From Limnanthes douglasii subsp. nivea (taxonomy: Eukaryota > Streptophyta > Magnoliopsida > Brassicales > Limnanthaceae): 64,000 nucleotides of DNA. The stretch spans positions 6,532,345 to 6,596,344 of the forward strand of contig JAUPFV010000005.1 of NCBI GenBank assembly GCA_036936605.1. Direction: 5' to 3'. The position numbers and the translations under genes are program-made. Positions 43,544 through 56,753 of the stretch are shown one piece after another. Each line of letters opens with the position of its first letter. The first letter of the stretch is position 1. Under the pieces are notes generated by a model. It was not told where the DNA came from, did no database searches, and saw only the letters and a list, made by a program, of their open reading frames with translations.

Positions 43544-46088
43544 TGGCGACCGCAGTGGGAGCTTACAAAAGTATCCGGATAACGATATTAAAAACCTTAA
43601 ATATCTAAATCCTGTATTCAGAATATATCGAATAATGGATTTTGAAATACATGTGGATCATGCCAAGATGACCGAGAGTGTATTGGTTGAAGAAGAATCA
43701 TGCCAAATATTACATTTGAATGACGAGAAAAATGAACGATTACTCAAGCAAAAAGAACGTGATCAATTGCAAGAAGAGATCGATGCATTAAAATCCTAAC
43801 AAAAAGAAGTAATAACACCACTGGTAAAGCCCGATCAGAAGTCCAAAGACCCGAAGGGCAATGAGGGTCCAAAAAAAAGTTGTAGACTCAGATCACTTAG
43901 TGGAATCAAGAAAAGTACATAAGCGTTTGATCGCCAAAAAGTCACCAATTCTTAAATGAAACGTAAGACCAGGTATCGGTATAGTCTTTCATAGTCTAGT
44001 GACTACTTTATGTCTGAGCCTGAGGAGTCTTCGTCTTTTTCGAATATAGATCATAATGGTAAAAAAATGAGAAATCATGATGGTAATGGATACTAAAAAA
44101 ACGTTCTTATCGGCATCAAAACCAAGAGCGAGAGCAAAGGTCAAGCAAACAACATGCTTCCTCGGATAAGCAAGGACTTCAAAAAGGTAAAGAAAGAACA
44201 TAAATTGAAGGAATGGTATGAGGTTCTGGAAACCACAATGTTGATTATCAAATGAATGACTAGTTTGCCACACAATCCAAACAATACATTTATGCAACGG
44301 TCAATGAGGGTCACCAATTTAGTCAGGGACATAAGTGAAGAAAGTCTCATGTCTCATAAGAAATTCTCTCAAAATATCTGCCCAGACGATTCGATATATC
44401 GAAGATGGAAAAATCGACGAAAGTAAATATTTGGATAGTCACATCGAACAGTTCAATAACTTTATGGTGAATTAGGACGACGATAATAAATTATTGTTTT
44501 GGGCTTTCTCCCAAACTTTCAAATATAGTTATTTGAAATAGTATAATCGGCTTATGGAATTATCTATTAAGAATTTTGACATGTTTTGGATTGCTTTCCG
44601 AAGGCAACTTGTGAGAAGCAAAAAAACAAGAGGAAATAATACATAATAATTTACTACCACTAGTTGATTGGGGAAATTTTAAAGGATTACACTAAAAGTT
44701 TCATGAACTAATAATGGGTTGGAAGATTATTTTGAACAAGTGACTATAATTTATTTTAGGCAAGGGATTCTTCTCGGATAATTAATTGATAATGTGTCTA
44801 AAAAAACAATGTCTTTCGGGGGTTTGTTGTCACAGGTTCAAAAACATGTTAAAGTGGAAGAAACAAATATATCAAAATTGCTCCATCTGCATAGGCAGGT
44901 TCCACAAACTACCGCATCATGCTCTCAACAACAATAGGCTCAAACAGTCATTAACTATCGTCTGAAGGACACCAATCAAAATTTCCCTTGACCTTTGGTA
45001 AAGGTCAGTAGTATATATCTCAGACAAACCAATGGGTTTGACCTGGACATTTTGCAGAGTTGACAAATAATGTTGCAACTATCTTTGATAATGATAGAAA
45101 TCTCGCTATGTTTAGAAGGCACCAACTATCTAAAATCCGATGGAGAACCGAGATAATCATTTTTATAAAGATCATAATGATGCGGGTCATAATACGAAGG
45201 ATTGTATTGCTCTAAAATAAAAAATTCATACTCTAATTAAGAATAAAAAGTTGACTACTTTCCTCAAAGCTCACTCAGGTGGTCGAATTCACGCTTTAGT
45301 TGTTGATCAAGTTATAGTTTGGAGGGAAGAAATGAAAGTTACCCCAAGAAGGAAAATATTATGGTTATAACTAGACCTTAAAATGAGTTTGATATGAAAT
45401 CGGAATATCTTGACCACGATCTTGGCAGACGCAATGTTATTGTCATTGACGAGCCATAAAAGGTAGGAAAATTTAAAGATTTGTGTGAGGTTTTTTAGTC
45501 ATTAACTATTTTTTGTGAAAATACGGTATCAAAGCCTTTTAGTTGCTCGCAAAAAATGGCATATTATGAATTTGAAAACTTAGTTAGGAGAAAAAATATA
45601 TGCTCATCTTTACCAAGATCTGATGCAATTTATCGTAATTAGGCCACATGAAGATATTATGGCAAGCGGAGCAGTAATCGAGGGAACCGAAATCTGAATG
45701 ATCGATTAATACAAGTAGTTCAGTAAACATTTTGTTCATGTCTTCCTACAAACAAATTAATAACCCTCTTGTTATGTTATGATCAAATTGAATGATAACT
45801 AATATAATCACGAAGTTTAAATGTGATGTTTTGCTCAAAAAATTACACATAAAAAAGATAGTGAGATTATTGTTTATAGTCGTTAATGATTCGACTTCAT
45901 TTAATGTCATCTTTGATAGGCCCTGGTTATCAAGAATGCACGTTGTTACCTTGATACATTAATGTTTGAAATATTTCATTGGGGGTCAAGTTGAGGATGT
46001 CCGTAGTAGCCAAATGGTGGCTAGAGAGTGTTATGTTACTGTTATGGTTCCTAAAACACTATAGAATGTAGAAACAAAAAATGAATAG
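43544..46088 (+). pseudogene. gag-pro: Tat element D primer site and gag-protease, strongly decayed
   Basis: Primer site TGGCGACCGCAGTGGGA at 43544-43560. Gag start region with KERDQLQEEIDALKS near 43760 (compare ERDRLRAEIEALKA in B). Gag core words are spread over several frames at about 44,400-44,640 (QFNNFMVN, DDDNKLLF, FRRQL). The knuckle region is near 45,170 (HFYKDHNDAGHNTKDC in changing frames). A protease end with FNVIFDRPWLSRMHV lies near 45,900. It ends at TAG 46086-46088, aligned with the terminal stop of A, B and C. Many stops and frameshifts. The oldest copy by decay. Confidence 0.8.
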
Positions 46089-49000
46089 AAATTATCTGAG
46101 TCCACTTTAGAATCAGACATTATAGATGATCTAAGGGAGACTCATAGTTCGGTACATGATGATGATATTAAACTTTATACTTTTCTGAATGGAAAACACA
46201 TGAGAATTAGAGCCCAGCTACCACAAGTTATTAGAGAACATTTGTTATCTTTTTTATTTAATAATTTGCATATGTTTGCTTGGTGTACCGATGATGTAAC
46301 GAATGTTTCTGTAAGTATTATTTGCCACAAAATGGCAATACGACCCACTGTATACTCCGTTATACAAAAAGTGAATAGCTTTTTCTGCTGAATAATTTGA
46401 AGTCATTGTTGTACAAGTGGATCGATTAACAAAAGTAGGGCATATCCGAGAATCTCAATACACTTTATGGACAATAAAACTGGTACTCGTTAAAATAAAA
46501 ATGGAAAGTGGCGTACGTGTTTTGACTTCACATATCTAAATCGGGTTTGTCCGAAAGATCTATTATGTAAGCCTAAAATGACCAATTGATAAATTCGACT
46601 TCTAGTAATAAGCTTTTATCATTCATGGATGTCTTTGCAGAGTATAACCAGATACAGATGGATATGAGGGATTAAAACAACACCACACTTATAATAAGTA
46701 AGGGTTTTTGTCGCTATAAATTCATGTCATTTGGTTTAATGAATGATGAGGTTATTTATTAATGTTTGTAAATAAGGCTTCGCCAAACAAATTGGAGAAT
46801 ATTGTTTATATTGATGATATATTGGTAAAAAATATGAGAGATAAGTATTATTTCTCTGATCTGAATGAAATTTTTTCTAATATAAAAGCTATCAACTTAA
46901 AATTGAATAAAAAAAGTATATATTTAGTGTGCGGTTTATGAAATTATTGGGTTATATCGTAAGTGAAAAATGTTTTCAATCCAATCTGGTACAATCGAAA
47001 GCTTAATTTACCATTAATCATTTAAGGTCCACCATAAAAGTGCAAATTTTATCTAAAAGGTTAGCGGTTTTAAACAATTTTATCTCGTGATTTTCTTAAA
47101 TGTGCACCATTTGTACAAATATTGAGAAATGCAAGCACGTTCAGTTGGACTTCGGAGTCTGCCAACACTTTCACAAAAATAAAAGAACATCTATCTTTTT
47201 CAGAGATATTAACGACAACAAATGTGGGAGAAATATTTTATAGTTATTTAGCAATGTCAGATTATACGGTAAGTGCGGTCTTGGTTAGAGAAGTTGAAGG
47301 TTACCCGTGTCTTGTTTATCATATAAGTAAAAGCTTATTGGATGCTGGAAAACAATACTTAAACCTGGAACATTAGTTTTTGCTCTAGTAGTTGCAGCTA
47401 AAAAATGAGGTTGTATTTACATTCTCATTTAATCATTGTTCGGACTTTGTTTCCATTTAAAAATATATTGCAAAAACCAGATATGTCGGGTCAGATGACT
47501 AAATGGTCAATAGAGTTCGGAGATTATGATATCAAATTTTTCTATTTGAACAACAATTAAAGCACAAGATTTGGCATATTGTTTAGTTGAGTTTCATTCT
47601 GAGCGACCAGATCATGTGCCATATATTGATAACCTTTGAATAAGTGGATAGTTCAAACTGAAGGAGGCTCAAGTATTTCGGGTTATAGAGTGGAGGTTTA
47701 TTTAGTATTTACCTTTGAAGTTTCAATGGATCACCGCAATACACTTCAGATTTAAAGAGTCAGATAACGAGGCAAAGTACGCGACGACGACATTGGTAAG
47801 GCTGGAGCTCGCACAAATTCGTGATGCTAAAAATGTTTGTCTAATAAGTAATTCACAATATCTTACTAATCATTCCTCGGTTCAATCCGAAGCAAGAAAA
47901 TATTATTTGGTAAAATACTTGAAGTTATTGAGATAAATAACAGCTTTCTCTAAACACATTGAGTACGAGCACATTCCCCAAGCCAAAAATTTGATAGCTG
48001 ACTCATTTGTAACTATTTCATATACCAAAGGATATCCATGAATTTTGGTAAAAGAACACGTTTCGATAAAAACAAGTTTTGCACGTAAATTAGGCATCAG
48101 AAAATCATTTCAAATATGAAATAAGAAAGAGAATGATTGGAGGTGTGAGATCAAAGAATTTATAAGTAAATGAACTCTGCCAACTTATAAAGCATTGGCA
48201 AAAAGACTGAGATTTAAAACACATCGCTTCACATTTCTAAGGGATATTCTAAAAAAAAGTCTTTAAATCAGGCATTATTACGGTTTATTGGAACTAATAA
48301 ATCATAAATGATGTTATTTGAATTGCACGACAGAGAGGGATCTCCTTATTATGGCTATAAAATATTAACATGGTTTTATTAATTGGGTATTACTACTTTT
48401 TTTATCTTGGCAGATGCCAAAAAATTAATCTGTAGATGTGATATATGCCAACGATTTGCGAATACAATACACGTACTGACAGTGTCACTTGAGTCAATAT
48501 CCAAAGCATTACCATTCTATAAATAGGGGTTGGATTTGGTTGGACCATTACCCATGGCATCCGGAGGCCGCCGAACTATTATATTGGCTTTTGATTAATT
48601 TTTAAGTTAGTGGAAGCATAACATATATCTGAAAATACATCTAAAGTTGTTATTAAATTTATCTAGTCTAACATATGTTGTCAGTTCGAAATCCCAAGAA
48701 CCATTACGGCAATTAATGACCCTCAATTTGAAAATAAGGACATGGAAGCATTATGTTATTTCAAGGAAATTCAATATTTCTCTTCATCATATTTTCATCC
48801 TGAAGCTAACATGCAAGTAGAAGTGACAAATAGAGCAATTATTTTTAATGGATTGAGAAACAATTTAGAGAGGGGAGTCGGGAAATGGCCAAGTAATATA
48901 CAATAAATGTTATGGTCTTACCGAATTACCACAAACGAAAACTCAAGAATGTCTCACTAGTTTATGAGATGTATGCGATATCCCTGGTTGAATTTGTTCT

Positions 49001-49363
49001 CCCGTCTTTCGGAGTCATAAATTAATATGAAGAGAATAATGATATGGGTAAAAGAGATGATCAAGATTTGATTGAAGAAAAAAGAACAATGACACATTTA
49101 AGATCTCTTCATTATTAAATCCTAATGAGAAACACGTATACGTCCCTAGTCCCAATGAGAGAATTCATAGCGGGGGATAAAATGTTAAAAAAGGTCTTTA
49201 TACATACTAAAGACAAAAATCTAGGAACGATGGCACCACATTAGGAATGATCTTATTCAGTTATTAAAATCATTAAGCATGTGACTTATCAGCTAGAAAA
49301 TCGAGAAGATAACCCTCTTCGACATCCTTGGAATATTGAGCATCTAAGACTCTATCTGGAATA
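46089..49363 (+). pseudogene. pol: Tat element D pol, strongly decayed
   Basis: Recognisable pieces in order: FAWCTDDVTNVS near 46270; RT words near 46,500-46,830 (ending YIDDILVKN); RNase H with AVLVREVEGYPCLVYHISKSLLDAG near 47,275 and DMSGQMTKWSIEFGDYD near 47,480; second RNase H with SDNEAKYA and LISNSQYL near 47,760-47,870; integrase with GLDLVGPLPMASGGRRT near 48,530; end motif NPLRHPWNIEHLRLYLE-like near 49,310-49,363. Dead. Confidence 0.82.
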
Positions 49364-49686
49364 ATTGTAAAGAAAAAACCTTATTTTTATTTATTTTATC
49401 ATGCAAGTGTCTAAGGACATACTTTTTCCTACCCTGGTGGCTCATAAAGGTTTTTAATGAAGTATCCAAATTACTCAAATTTTATGACTCATTTTTCCTT
49501 ATATATTTTTTCTATTTATTTTGAAGTTACCATTATATGTTTGGTGTACAAATTAAAATTTCCAACAATAACCGATCACTTTCAGACCTCATTAGTTGTG
49601 ATATTGATCTTACGGGGGGAACGAAATAAAAAAATATACAGACTTGTAGAGACCCTCTAAGTAGTCTGGGGCGATCGATCTACAAA

Positions 49687-49975
49687 GTTCTAACATTAGT
49701 TGGTCAAGTGAAAGGTTCTAACATTAGTTGGTCAAGTGTAAACGTTCAAACATCAGTAGGTCACAGTTAAAAGGTTCCAACATTAGTTGGTCAAGTGAAA
49801 GGTTCTAACATTAGTTGGTCAAGTGTAAACGTTCAAACATCAGTAGGTCACAGTTAAAAGGTTCCAACATTAGTTGGTCACAATTAAAAGGTTCTAACAT
49901 TAGTTGGTCAAGTGAAAGTTTTCAATACTAGATGGTCCAAATTAAAAGCTTCCAACATTAGTTGATTAAGTTGAT
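49687..49975. repeat. Minisatellite, units of about 26-28 bp with a longer double period
   Basis: About ten copies of a unit containing (C/T)AACATTAGTTGGTCAAGTG, alternating with a variant AAACATCAGTAGGTCACAG. A block of three units is itself duplicated. It lies in the 3' part of decayed element D. Confidence 0.9.
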
Positions 49976-50215
49976 CGGACTCGATGAAATGATAGTTTGG
50001 ATTTAGGTATTGGTTTAATGTATAGTTGGGAATTAATTACTTTCGGTTAAGAGACTCTAACTACGATATCTATTAAAAATTTAATTTATTTGAAGATAAA
50101 GAATAAAAAGAAGATTCATTGGTTTCGAATACAACCACAAAATTACTTGGAATGCGAAGGACTTACACAAAAATCGAACTAACGATTACAAAATTCCTAG
50201 GTCACACTATACAAA

Positions 50216-50942
50216 TAGGGATGACAATTCGGGTGCTGTCCGGCCCGACCCAAACATAGAACGGGCCGGGTCCGGGTTAAGAAATTGTAATCCGCAACCG
50301 GGCCGAGTCGGTTCGTGTTTCTAGTTTGTCCGACCCATTCCCGCCCAAAAATTATAAAAATATAAAAAATTATATTTTTTATATACAATAACAATAATAT
50401 ATATTTAAAAATATTAATATATTTAAAAATATTAAAATTAATGTCCGCGGATTGGGTCGGGGTGACCGACAGATACGAACGGACGGGCTCGGGTTTGAAA
50501 ATACAAGCCCTGAAGCGGGTCGGGCCGAGTTTGGGTTCAAGTGTTTAAAAAGCAGGCTCGGACTGGGCGGCCTGAACCGGGCCCGCGGACGGTCCATTGT
50601 CATCTGATGGAGAGTGAAACGTAGCAGAAGCCAAAGAGGGATAAAACCCTAATTTTATTCAATAAAAATAACTCCCCGAACAATGAATAGAAGATGGGTT
50701 TATATAGAGTTCAAGCAAAACCCTAAAAAATATGAAAATTACAAAAAAGGCATAAAGTATTAAAATTGCAAAAAAAAGAGGATAGATGAGCCCGAATGCC
50801 CAAAAAAGCCCATAGCTCACAAGCAAAGCTGGTGACTTGCGTTTGTGACGTCGTTTCCTTCGAAACAAGGTGTTGTGGGTCAAAATCTGACACCGGAGCT
50901 CCGAACTGTCAATTCACCGAACTGTCTGCATCATCATCCCTA
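50216..50942. mobile_element. hAT-type MITE with a solo LTR inside its right terminal repeat
   Basis: Terminal inverted repeat TAGGGATGACAAT at the left; the right end reads ATTGTCATC-ATC-CCTA once the inserted LTR is removed. Perfect 8-bp target duplication TATACAAA (50208-50215 and 50943-50950). The TIR start resembles the Ac/hAT type (C/T)AGGGATG, and 8-bp duplications are the hAT rule. Without the LTR it is about 396 bp. The inside is strikingly GC-rich with GGGTCGGG/CCCGACCC words and a central AT-rich part, a composition seen in common plant hAT MITEs. No coding capacity. Confidence 0.85.
50605..50930 (-). mobile_element. Solo LTR, 326 bp
   Basis: TGATGG..TCTGCA on the plus strand, flanked by TCATC on both sides (50600-50604 and 50931-50935), a perfect 5-bp target duplication. 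On the minus strand it has a TATA box (TATATAAAC, near 50700) followed by a leader-like region with TTAGGGTTTT. No internal sequence, so unequal recombination removed it. Superfamily uncertain (Copia-like by size and layout). Confidence 0.82.
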
Positions 50943-51239
50943 TATACAAAGGCTTGCAAAAAGAACGATAATACAAGAAATTGGGGAAATAAAAATAAAT
51001 TTGATTACCTCCAGGCTCATTCCTTTCACCACTAGTGATCCTCATCGGAGCTCCCACATTTGAAGTCTTTCTTTTTGTTATCATATTCATTTTCATAATT
51101 TATATCCATATTAATGTTTAGCTTGTCCGCAAATGCCATATCGATAGGTCATATTTCTTCGGTTACCATGCACTAAAAATATATAAAGTTCATATATATA
51201 AATGCTTTATGGAATCCAAGACCATATTTTACTTAATCG

Positions 51240-53600
51240 AAATGTCTCAATTTGATAAATATTTTAAGAATTTATCAGTATACGCGCCCACCACATCTTC
51301 TTTCTCTTTTACAACTTGAGTCTTAAATGTAGTTAGCTCATTTTCGGCTTTCTTGGTAACAACATTATATTCATTTAATGCTTTTTGTAACTGCTCTATC
51401 GCATGCTTATTTTATTTTCCCTGATCTTTGTATTTCTGGATTTCTTCTACTCTTGATGTTTGCAACTCAAGAATTTCAGCTTCATGAGTAGTCTTTAACT
51501 ATTTAAGCTATCCGTCAACACACACGACTTGACTTGTCAAACCATCAACACGCTTCTTTTACTCTTTGGAAGCCTTCTTATAGCGCTCATACTATTATTT
51601 GAGGAGGGAGATGGTTTTCATATGCTATGCTACCTCTCTCTTCAACTTAGCAACAGATCTCACAAAGCCCAACAACGTATGAGCAAGTTTGTTATTTTTC
51701 CAACTGAAATAACTAGTCGGATTATTAGACTGGTGTTCGAAGCCCTCAAAACCCAGCCTCTTCACAATAACATCGGGCTATTATTTTCATGAGCTTTATT
51801 TTTTATTGTCGGAATAACAGAGGTAATCGGTTCGGTTATTGAAAGTATTACAACTTGATTAGTGACATAAACAATCTTCAAGCAAGTCTCTGTCTTCTTC
51901 TTCTTGCATTTGGACTATTTTTTTGCTTCTTCTTGTTGTTGGATGTTTCACATTTGGTTTTCCTCTCGACCTTATGACTATAAACCTTGTTCCTATCTGG
52001 GAGGACAATGTGAGCATTCAGAGCATCCGGTAGTTTTACAACGTCGAAAAGGCTGGGAGGATCTATTAACTTTCTTGATAATAAAGCAGTTTTAAAAGAA
52101 ATCCTTCATAAGTTACTCTGGACCAGGTTTAATGGGTCGAAGAATAAATATAACTCATTAGACCATTATTCTTTAGCCCATTGATTCAGCTTTGTAAAAG
52201 TCTTCGCGGCAGGTGGCAGATATTCTTGAAAACACATGGTGATTTTTGTATAAAATAACTTAAATAAAAACCAAGCTTGCTTGTACTCTTTCATTTAATA
52301 GAGAGCTTATGGGGGTTCTTTGCAGAAATATTTTTCCCATTTTCCCAACACCCGCTAATGAAAAAAAAATTGTTTCTCAGTTTTTTCCGCCTCGAAGAGA
52401 TTGTCAACCACTTTGTAGGAACTCCTCAGAATGATGTAGTAAAATGTGAGGCAAATATTCTTTGACACTGTAGTATTTGCTATAAATTGGTTCATCAGAA
52501 GCTCAATTTTAGATAACCTTTAAGACTGAGGTATGATAGAAAGATAAACCAACGATTAGGACTGGTCTGACTTATGCACAAGTTGATGGATTCAAAATAC
52601 TGATTGATAATGGGATCCAACAGGAACCGAATATCCTAGTTTAATATCTCTGGATACACAACCAACTCTTCTTTCTCGTAGGATATTGAAGTTTCTTCTC
52701 TTTTGGAAGACGTATTATGATTGAAAATGGAATCCCCCATTGTTTCTGGAGTTTGAGCACCTAGGATTCTAGAAAATACTCATATTAAACTTTATGAAGT
52801 GTTTTAAGATACTCATGAAGCACTTAGTTCAAATTTTCTTTAAGAACTGCATTTGTCTCAAACAAAAGGGGCAACAACTTCTTTGAATTTTTTATTTTTA
52901 GTCTTCGGGGTTTTCTTCGAAGCCTCCCCGTGAGATTCGACGTTAGTTGTGTCATTAATGACCTGTACTTATTTAGTATTATCAACTTATTAATTTGAGT
53001 CATAAACTCTTGACTTATGGATTTTAGTCTATTCGGAAGACTCATAAAGTAACTAGGTGTATCTTTATGCATGATTATGTTTGTGATTTTCATAACTGAA
53101 CACTCCGATGGAGGAATATTTGGTTTAGAAGATACTCTATATGAATCCTCTCTGATTCTAGCTGGTCTTTTTAGAGGATGCTCAACTTTAACTTACTTGC
53201 TCTTCTTCTATATCGATCTAGAGGAATGATGTCTCTTTTTAGAGAATAATTTGGGAGATGATTTTCTTTAAGTTTAGACATATCAAGAAATTAGGATCGT
53301 TGGATAGGTTTTTGAGATCAAGATTTTGAATTTAGGGTAGATGAATTACAAGAAGAATGTTTGGAGGAATATTCAATATTAAGTGCTTCAAAAAATTTAT
53401 TCGTTGGAGGCCGTGAACCGTAGATAAAGGTTTAAACAACTTATAAAGACTGGTCAGACGCTATCCCAACAACTTCTCTTTCCTCATCCCTTTGAGAAAT
53501 TGTTAGTTAATCCTTAGTGTTCTTTTATTCCGACCATATACGAAGAGCACCAACATGATAACAATAAAATTATTTTGAAGAAGATTATTCGAATAACTAT
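51240..53600 (-). pseudogene. Antisense ORF of Tat element D, strongly decayed
   Basis: On the minus strand 51,250-51,500 keeps coiled-coil sequence (EKEDVVGAYTDKFLK, KHAIEQLQKALNEYN) like the coiled coil of the antisense genes in A, B and C. 52,300-52,470 aligns by eye with 63,260-63,420 of element C (words TTCCCATTTTCCCAACACC and ATTGTCAACCACTTTGTAG). The position after pol and the orientation against pol match. Heavily broken. Confidence 0.65.
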
Positions 53601-54112
53601 CAAAGATACAATTATGAATACTTGTCAGAAATAAAGTAATAATATATTTTGGACCAATACAGTGTTTTTTGGCTAGGTGTGACTGGAAATTGGGATTTTT
53701 ATGATGGTGGGATGAATAAATATCTCTCTTTCTAATTTATAGGTAGTGGTTTATGAGAGAAATATTTGGAATTTATAGAGGAAGACTTAGAAACCCAACG
53801 ATTACTTGATGAGAAGTGTAAGAGTATCGATAACTGTCAAAACACGTCCGATAAGTGAGGAACTGTAAGAGTCTCGACAAGTGTCAAAACACATCAGAGA
53901 GGTGATACCATATAGTGCACACTTTACGAGGTCATAAACACTTCTCATAACTAAAAACAAGAATGAATTTACTTTGGTTCTTCTTATACTTCTTACATCT
54001 ACAACAAAAGATGCATTTTCTTTAGCTCTCCTGACATTTCTCACAACTAAACCCGAATATAGATTTATTATTAGTTTTCCCTCATATTTCTTCACAAAAA
54101 CTAAAGGACTAT
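53601..54112. other. Region between element D and element C, with a 46-bp direct repeat
   Basis: Two adjacent copies of about 46 bp containing GTAAGAGT(A/C)TCGA and TGTCAAAACAC at 53819-53864 and 53865-53911. On the minus strand TATA-like words (CTATAAATT) lie at about 53,740-53,790, where the antisense promoter of element D would be expected. A D 3' LTR was not recognised. Confidence 0.4.
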
Positions 54113-54324
54113 TGATAAGGCTAGGTTTATCCGACCGATAAACCTAATAATAAATCCATAATTGAGGGTATAAATACCCAACTACTATCATTAATATGGG
54201 TAATGAACATTTAATACAACCAGACAGTTTAAATCTCTCACTATAAAACATCCAACATTTAACACCTTTAAAAACTCTCCAAAACACTTGACAAAATTAC
54301 CCTCAGTTTAAAATAAACCATACA
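54113..54324 (+). mobile_element. 5' LTR of Tat element C, shortened
   Basis: Starts TGATAAGGC and ends near AACCATACA, before the primer site. Shares with LTR A (reverse complement) the palindromic TATA region GGGTATAAATACCC (54166-54179), CTCTCACTATAA and ACAAAATTACCCTCA. It lacks about 150 bp of the 5' half seen in LTR A. The partner LTR lies beyond the right edge, so boundaries are approximate. Confidence 0.72.
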
Positions 54325-54328
54325 AAAT

Positions 54329-54345
54329 TGGCAATCACAATGGGA
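54329..54345 (+). other. Primer binding site of Tat element C
   Basis: TGGCAATCACAATGGGA, the family primer site with two or three changes from A and B. Confidence 0.7.
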
Positions 54346-54397
54346 GAAGAAGGTGCTTAAATCTAGCATTCAAAACCAACAAGAAAAACCAGTTCGG

Positions 54398-56753
54398 ATG
54401 AATCCGGATGAGCAAGCAGTACCACCACCTTTGATAGAGATGGTAGAAGAGAACGATGAGTACACGATCGATGAACGAGACAAGATGAAAGCTGAAATAG
54501 AAGCGTTGAGGGCCGCTAAAAAAGCAGAGATGGGTTTAAAGGAAAAGTCAAAAGTGTCAGACATTCACCATACTGAAAACCCAAGGGAGAATGACCCGTT
54601 AGCAAAGACTCACTTGAGTACAAAAAATACCCATGTCAGTTCCAAGAAATCTCACCGGTCCAAGCCGGTGGAGAGCTCAAAATCTGAGTCCTCCAGTAGC
54701 TCCTCGAATAAGGATGGGCTTGAGGAGTCCTTGTTATCCAGCAGTGATAAAGGGAGATCTAAGAAGAAACAAAATTTTGTTAAATATATTTAAGAAAAAG
54801 GGATAGGCATGGGAGATTAAAGAGGAATCTGGGAAAAGGGTCGTCTCACAGCCACAACCATAGCCACAGACATGTGGATCAGCTGCTGATGGATACCTTT
54901 GTTTTCCATGATGAGCAAGGTATTTTTGCAACACCTAATGAAGACACAGTTTTCAGTCGTGGCCGGAATTGAAGGCAATCCCCATTGTCATCCAAGATAT
55001 TGTCCGGAAACCTTCCCAAGAGGTTTGAAAGTTTTAAAATAGAGAAGTATGATGGGAGCAAAGATCCAGACAACCATCTGGAACAGTTCAAAAATTTTAT
55101 GATAAATTTTGATGATGATGACAAACTGCTTTGTAGAGCCTTCTCTCAATCTTTTACAGGAAGTACTTTGAAATTGTATAACGGCTTACCACAGGGTTGT
55201 ATCATAAACTTTGACATGTTTTGGGTGGCCTTCCGGAGGCAGTGTGTATGGAGTAATGAGGTGAAGGGCAATGCAGATACTATCATACATTGTGCCCAAG
55301 AACCAAACGAATCACTAAAAGACTATATAAGCTGGTTCATGAACACAAAGAATGGGTTAGTTGATTGCTTTGACCAGGTAGCAATAGCTTCTTTGAGATA
55401 AGGATTAAACCCTCGGAATCTGGCCGATTTGGTAACTAGAAAAAAGGTCATGGCTTGGAGTGGTTTGCTAAACCAGGTGGGAAAGCAAATCAATATGGAT
55501 GAAAAAAGACTAGGGTACACAGGCAAGTGAGATCTGCCCCAGCTGCACCAAACCAGAACCAGTCCGGATACAAGGCCAAAGAAGCTGGACAGGGGCCCAA
55601 TAGGGTCAAACAGACTCAATCTCACCCAGATCCAGCTCAGAGCCAGCAGTCCAGAAATAAACGAGGACCTTGGGTTCAACCGGAGTGGTTTGCTGAATTG
55701 AAAGAAAATGTGACAACCATCTATGACAAAACAAAAGATGAGGTAAATTTTAGGAAGCCGACAACGCTTCAATTTCCTAGGGAAAACCGTAATACTTGTT
55801 TTTGCCAATATCATCATGATATTGGCCATAACACCGAAGATTGCATCGTTTTGAAATAAGAGGTGTAGAATCTGATTGAAAGGGGGAATTTGGGAGCTTA
55901 TGTCAAGAGAATTTGTGGAAATAGGCCTGATAATGCTCACCAGACTGGCCCAACGAACAATGCACGGACATCTGCTCCGGACGGGGCCATGGTAATCTTT
56001 GAAAGGTTTGATATCGAATCAGAGTATTTGGATCCTGATCCGACCCAGAATAAAGTGGAGGTTACAACGGAACATACCAAGACAGTGTCTAGACTCATAA
56101 GCTTTTTTGAGTCACTTACTATATTCGGAGGAGACACTATGACAGCGCTAACTTCTTCTTCAAGAAAGAGGCATGTTCAAACTCTAGCTACTCAGTTGAA
56201 GGGAGGCATGTCCTCATATCAGTCCCAAATTCCTTTTCCATTCATTGTTTTTGATGAAGTTGATCTAAGGGACATAGCTGGTCCTCATGAGGATGTTGTG
56301 GTAATAGGAGCATCGATTGGGGGCAACGACATTAGGCGAATTTTGATTGACACTGGCAGCTCAACCAATATTCTTTTTTTAAGTTCCTATAAACAGATGA
56401 AGAATCCAGCAGTGATTCAGTGTTCGAACAGATCCATTGTGGGCTTCACAGGGAGCTATGCGGATGTGGTCGGAGAATTTAAGGAAGATGTATTGTTGGG
56501 TAAAGGCCCTTTCAAGAAGATGGCGAGGGTACTTTTCGTTGTGGTAGATTACCCCACATGTTAAAATGTGATATTTGGGAGATCTTTGCTCTCCAGGATG
56601 CATGTTGTGGCTTCAACAGTTCATCAATGTTTAAAGTATGCAGTTCAAGGACATGTGGGAGTTGTCCGGAGTAGCCATAAAATAGCAAGAGAATGTTATG
56701 CAACTAAACTTGCCCCTAAAACCCTGGGGACAGTCCGAATAAATGAATATTAA
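54398..56753 (+). pseudogene. gag-pro: Tat element C gag-protease, decayed
   Basis: Conserved Met at 54398 (VRMNPDEQAV). Start helix (YTIDERDKMKAEIEALRAAK), Ser-rich spacer, Gag core (HLEQFKNFMINFDDDDKLLC, near 55,080; FRRQCVWS), knuckle CQYHHDIGHNTEDC near 55,810, protease with IDTGSSTNILF near 56,345 and end words SLLSRMHVVASTVHQCLKY. Frameshifts at about 54,790 and 55,500 and stops near 55,400 and 55,858 break it. Ends at TAA 56751-56753, the position of the TAG in A, B and D. Confidence 0.92.

Noticed and set aside
43491..43799. Stand-alone small gene at the start of element D
   Set aside because: The primer site lies inside the ORF and the end of the ORF aligns with the Gag N-terminus (KERDQLQEEIDALKS), so it is LTR plus gag remnant.
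50659..50883. 74-codon minus ORF in the solo LTR
   Set aside because: It lies inside an LTR bounded by a target duplication and has only low-complexity hydrophobic sequence.
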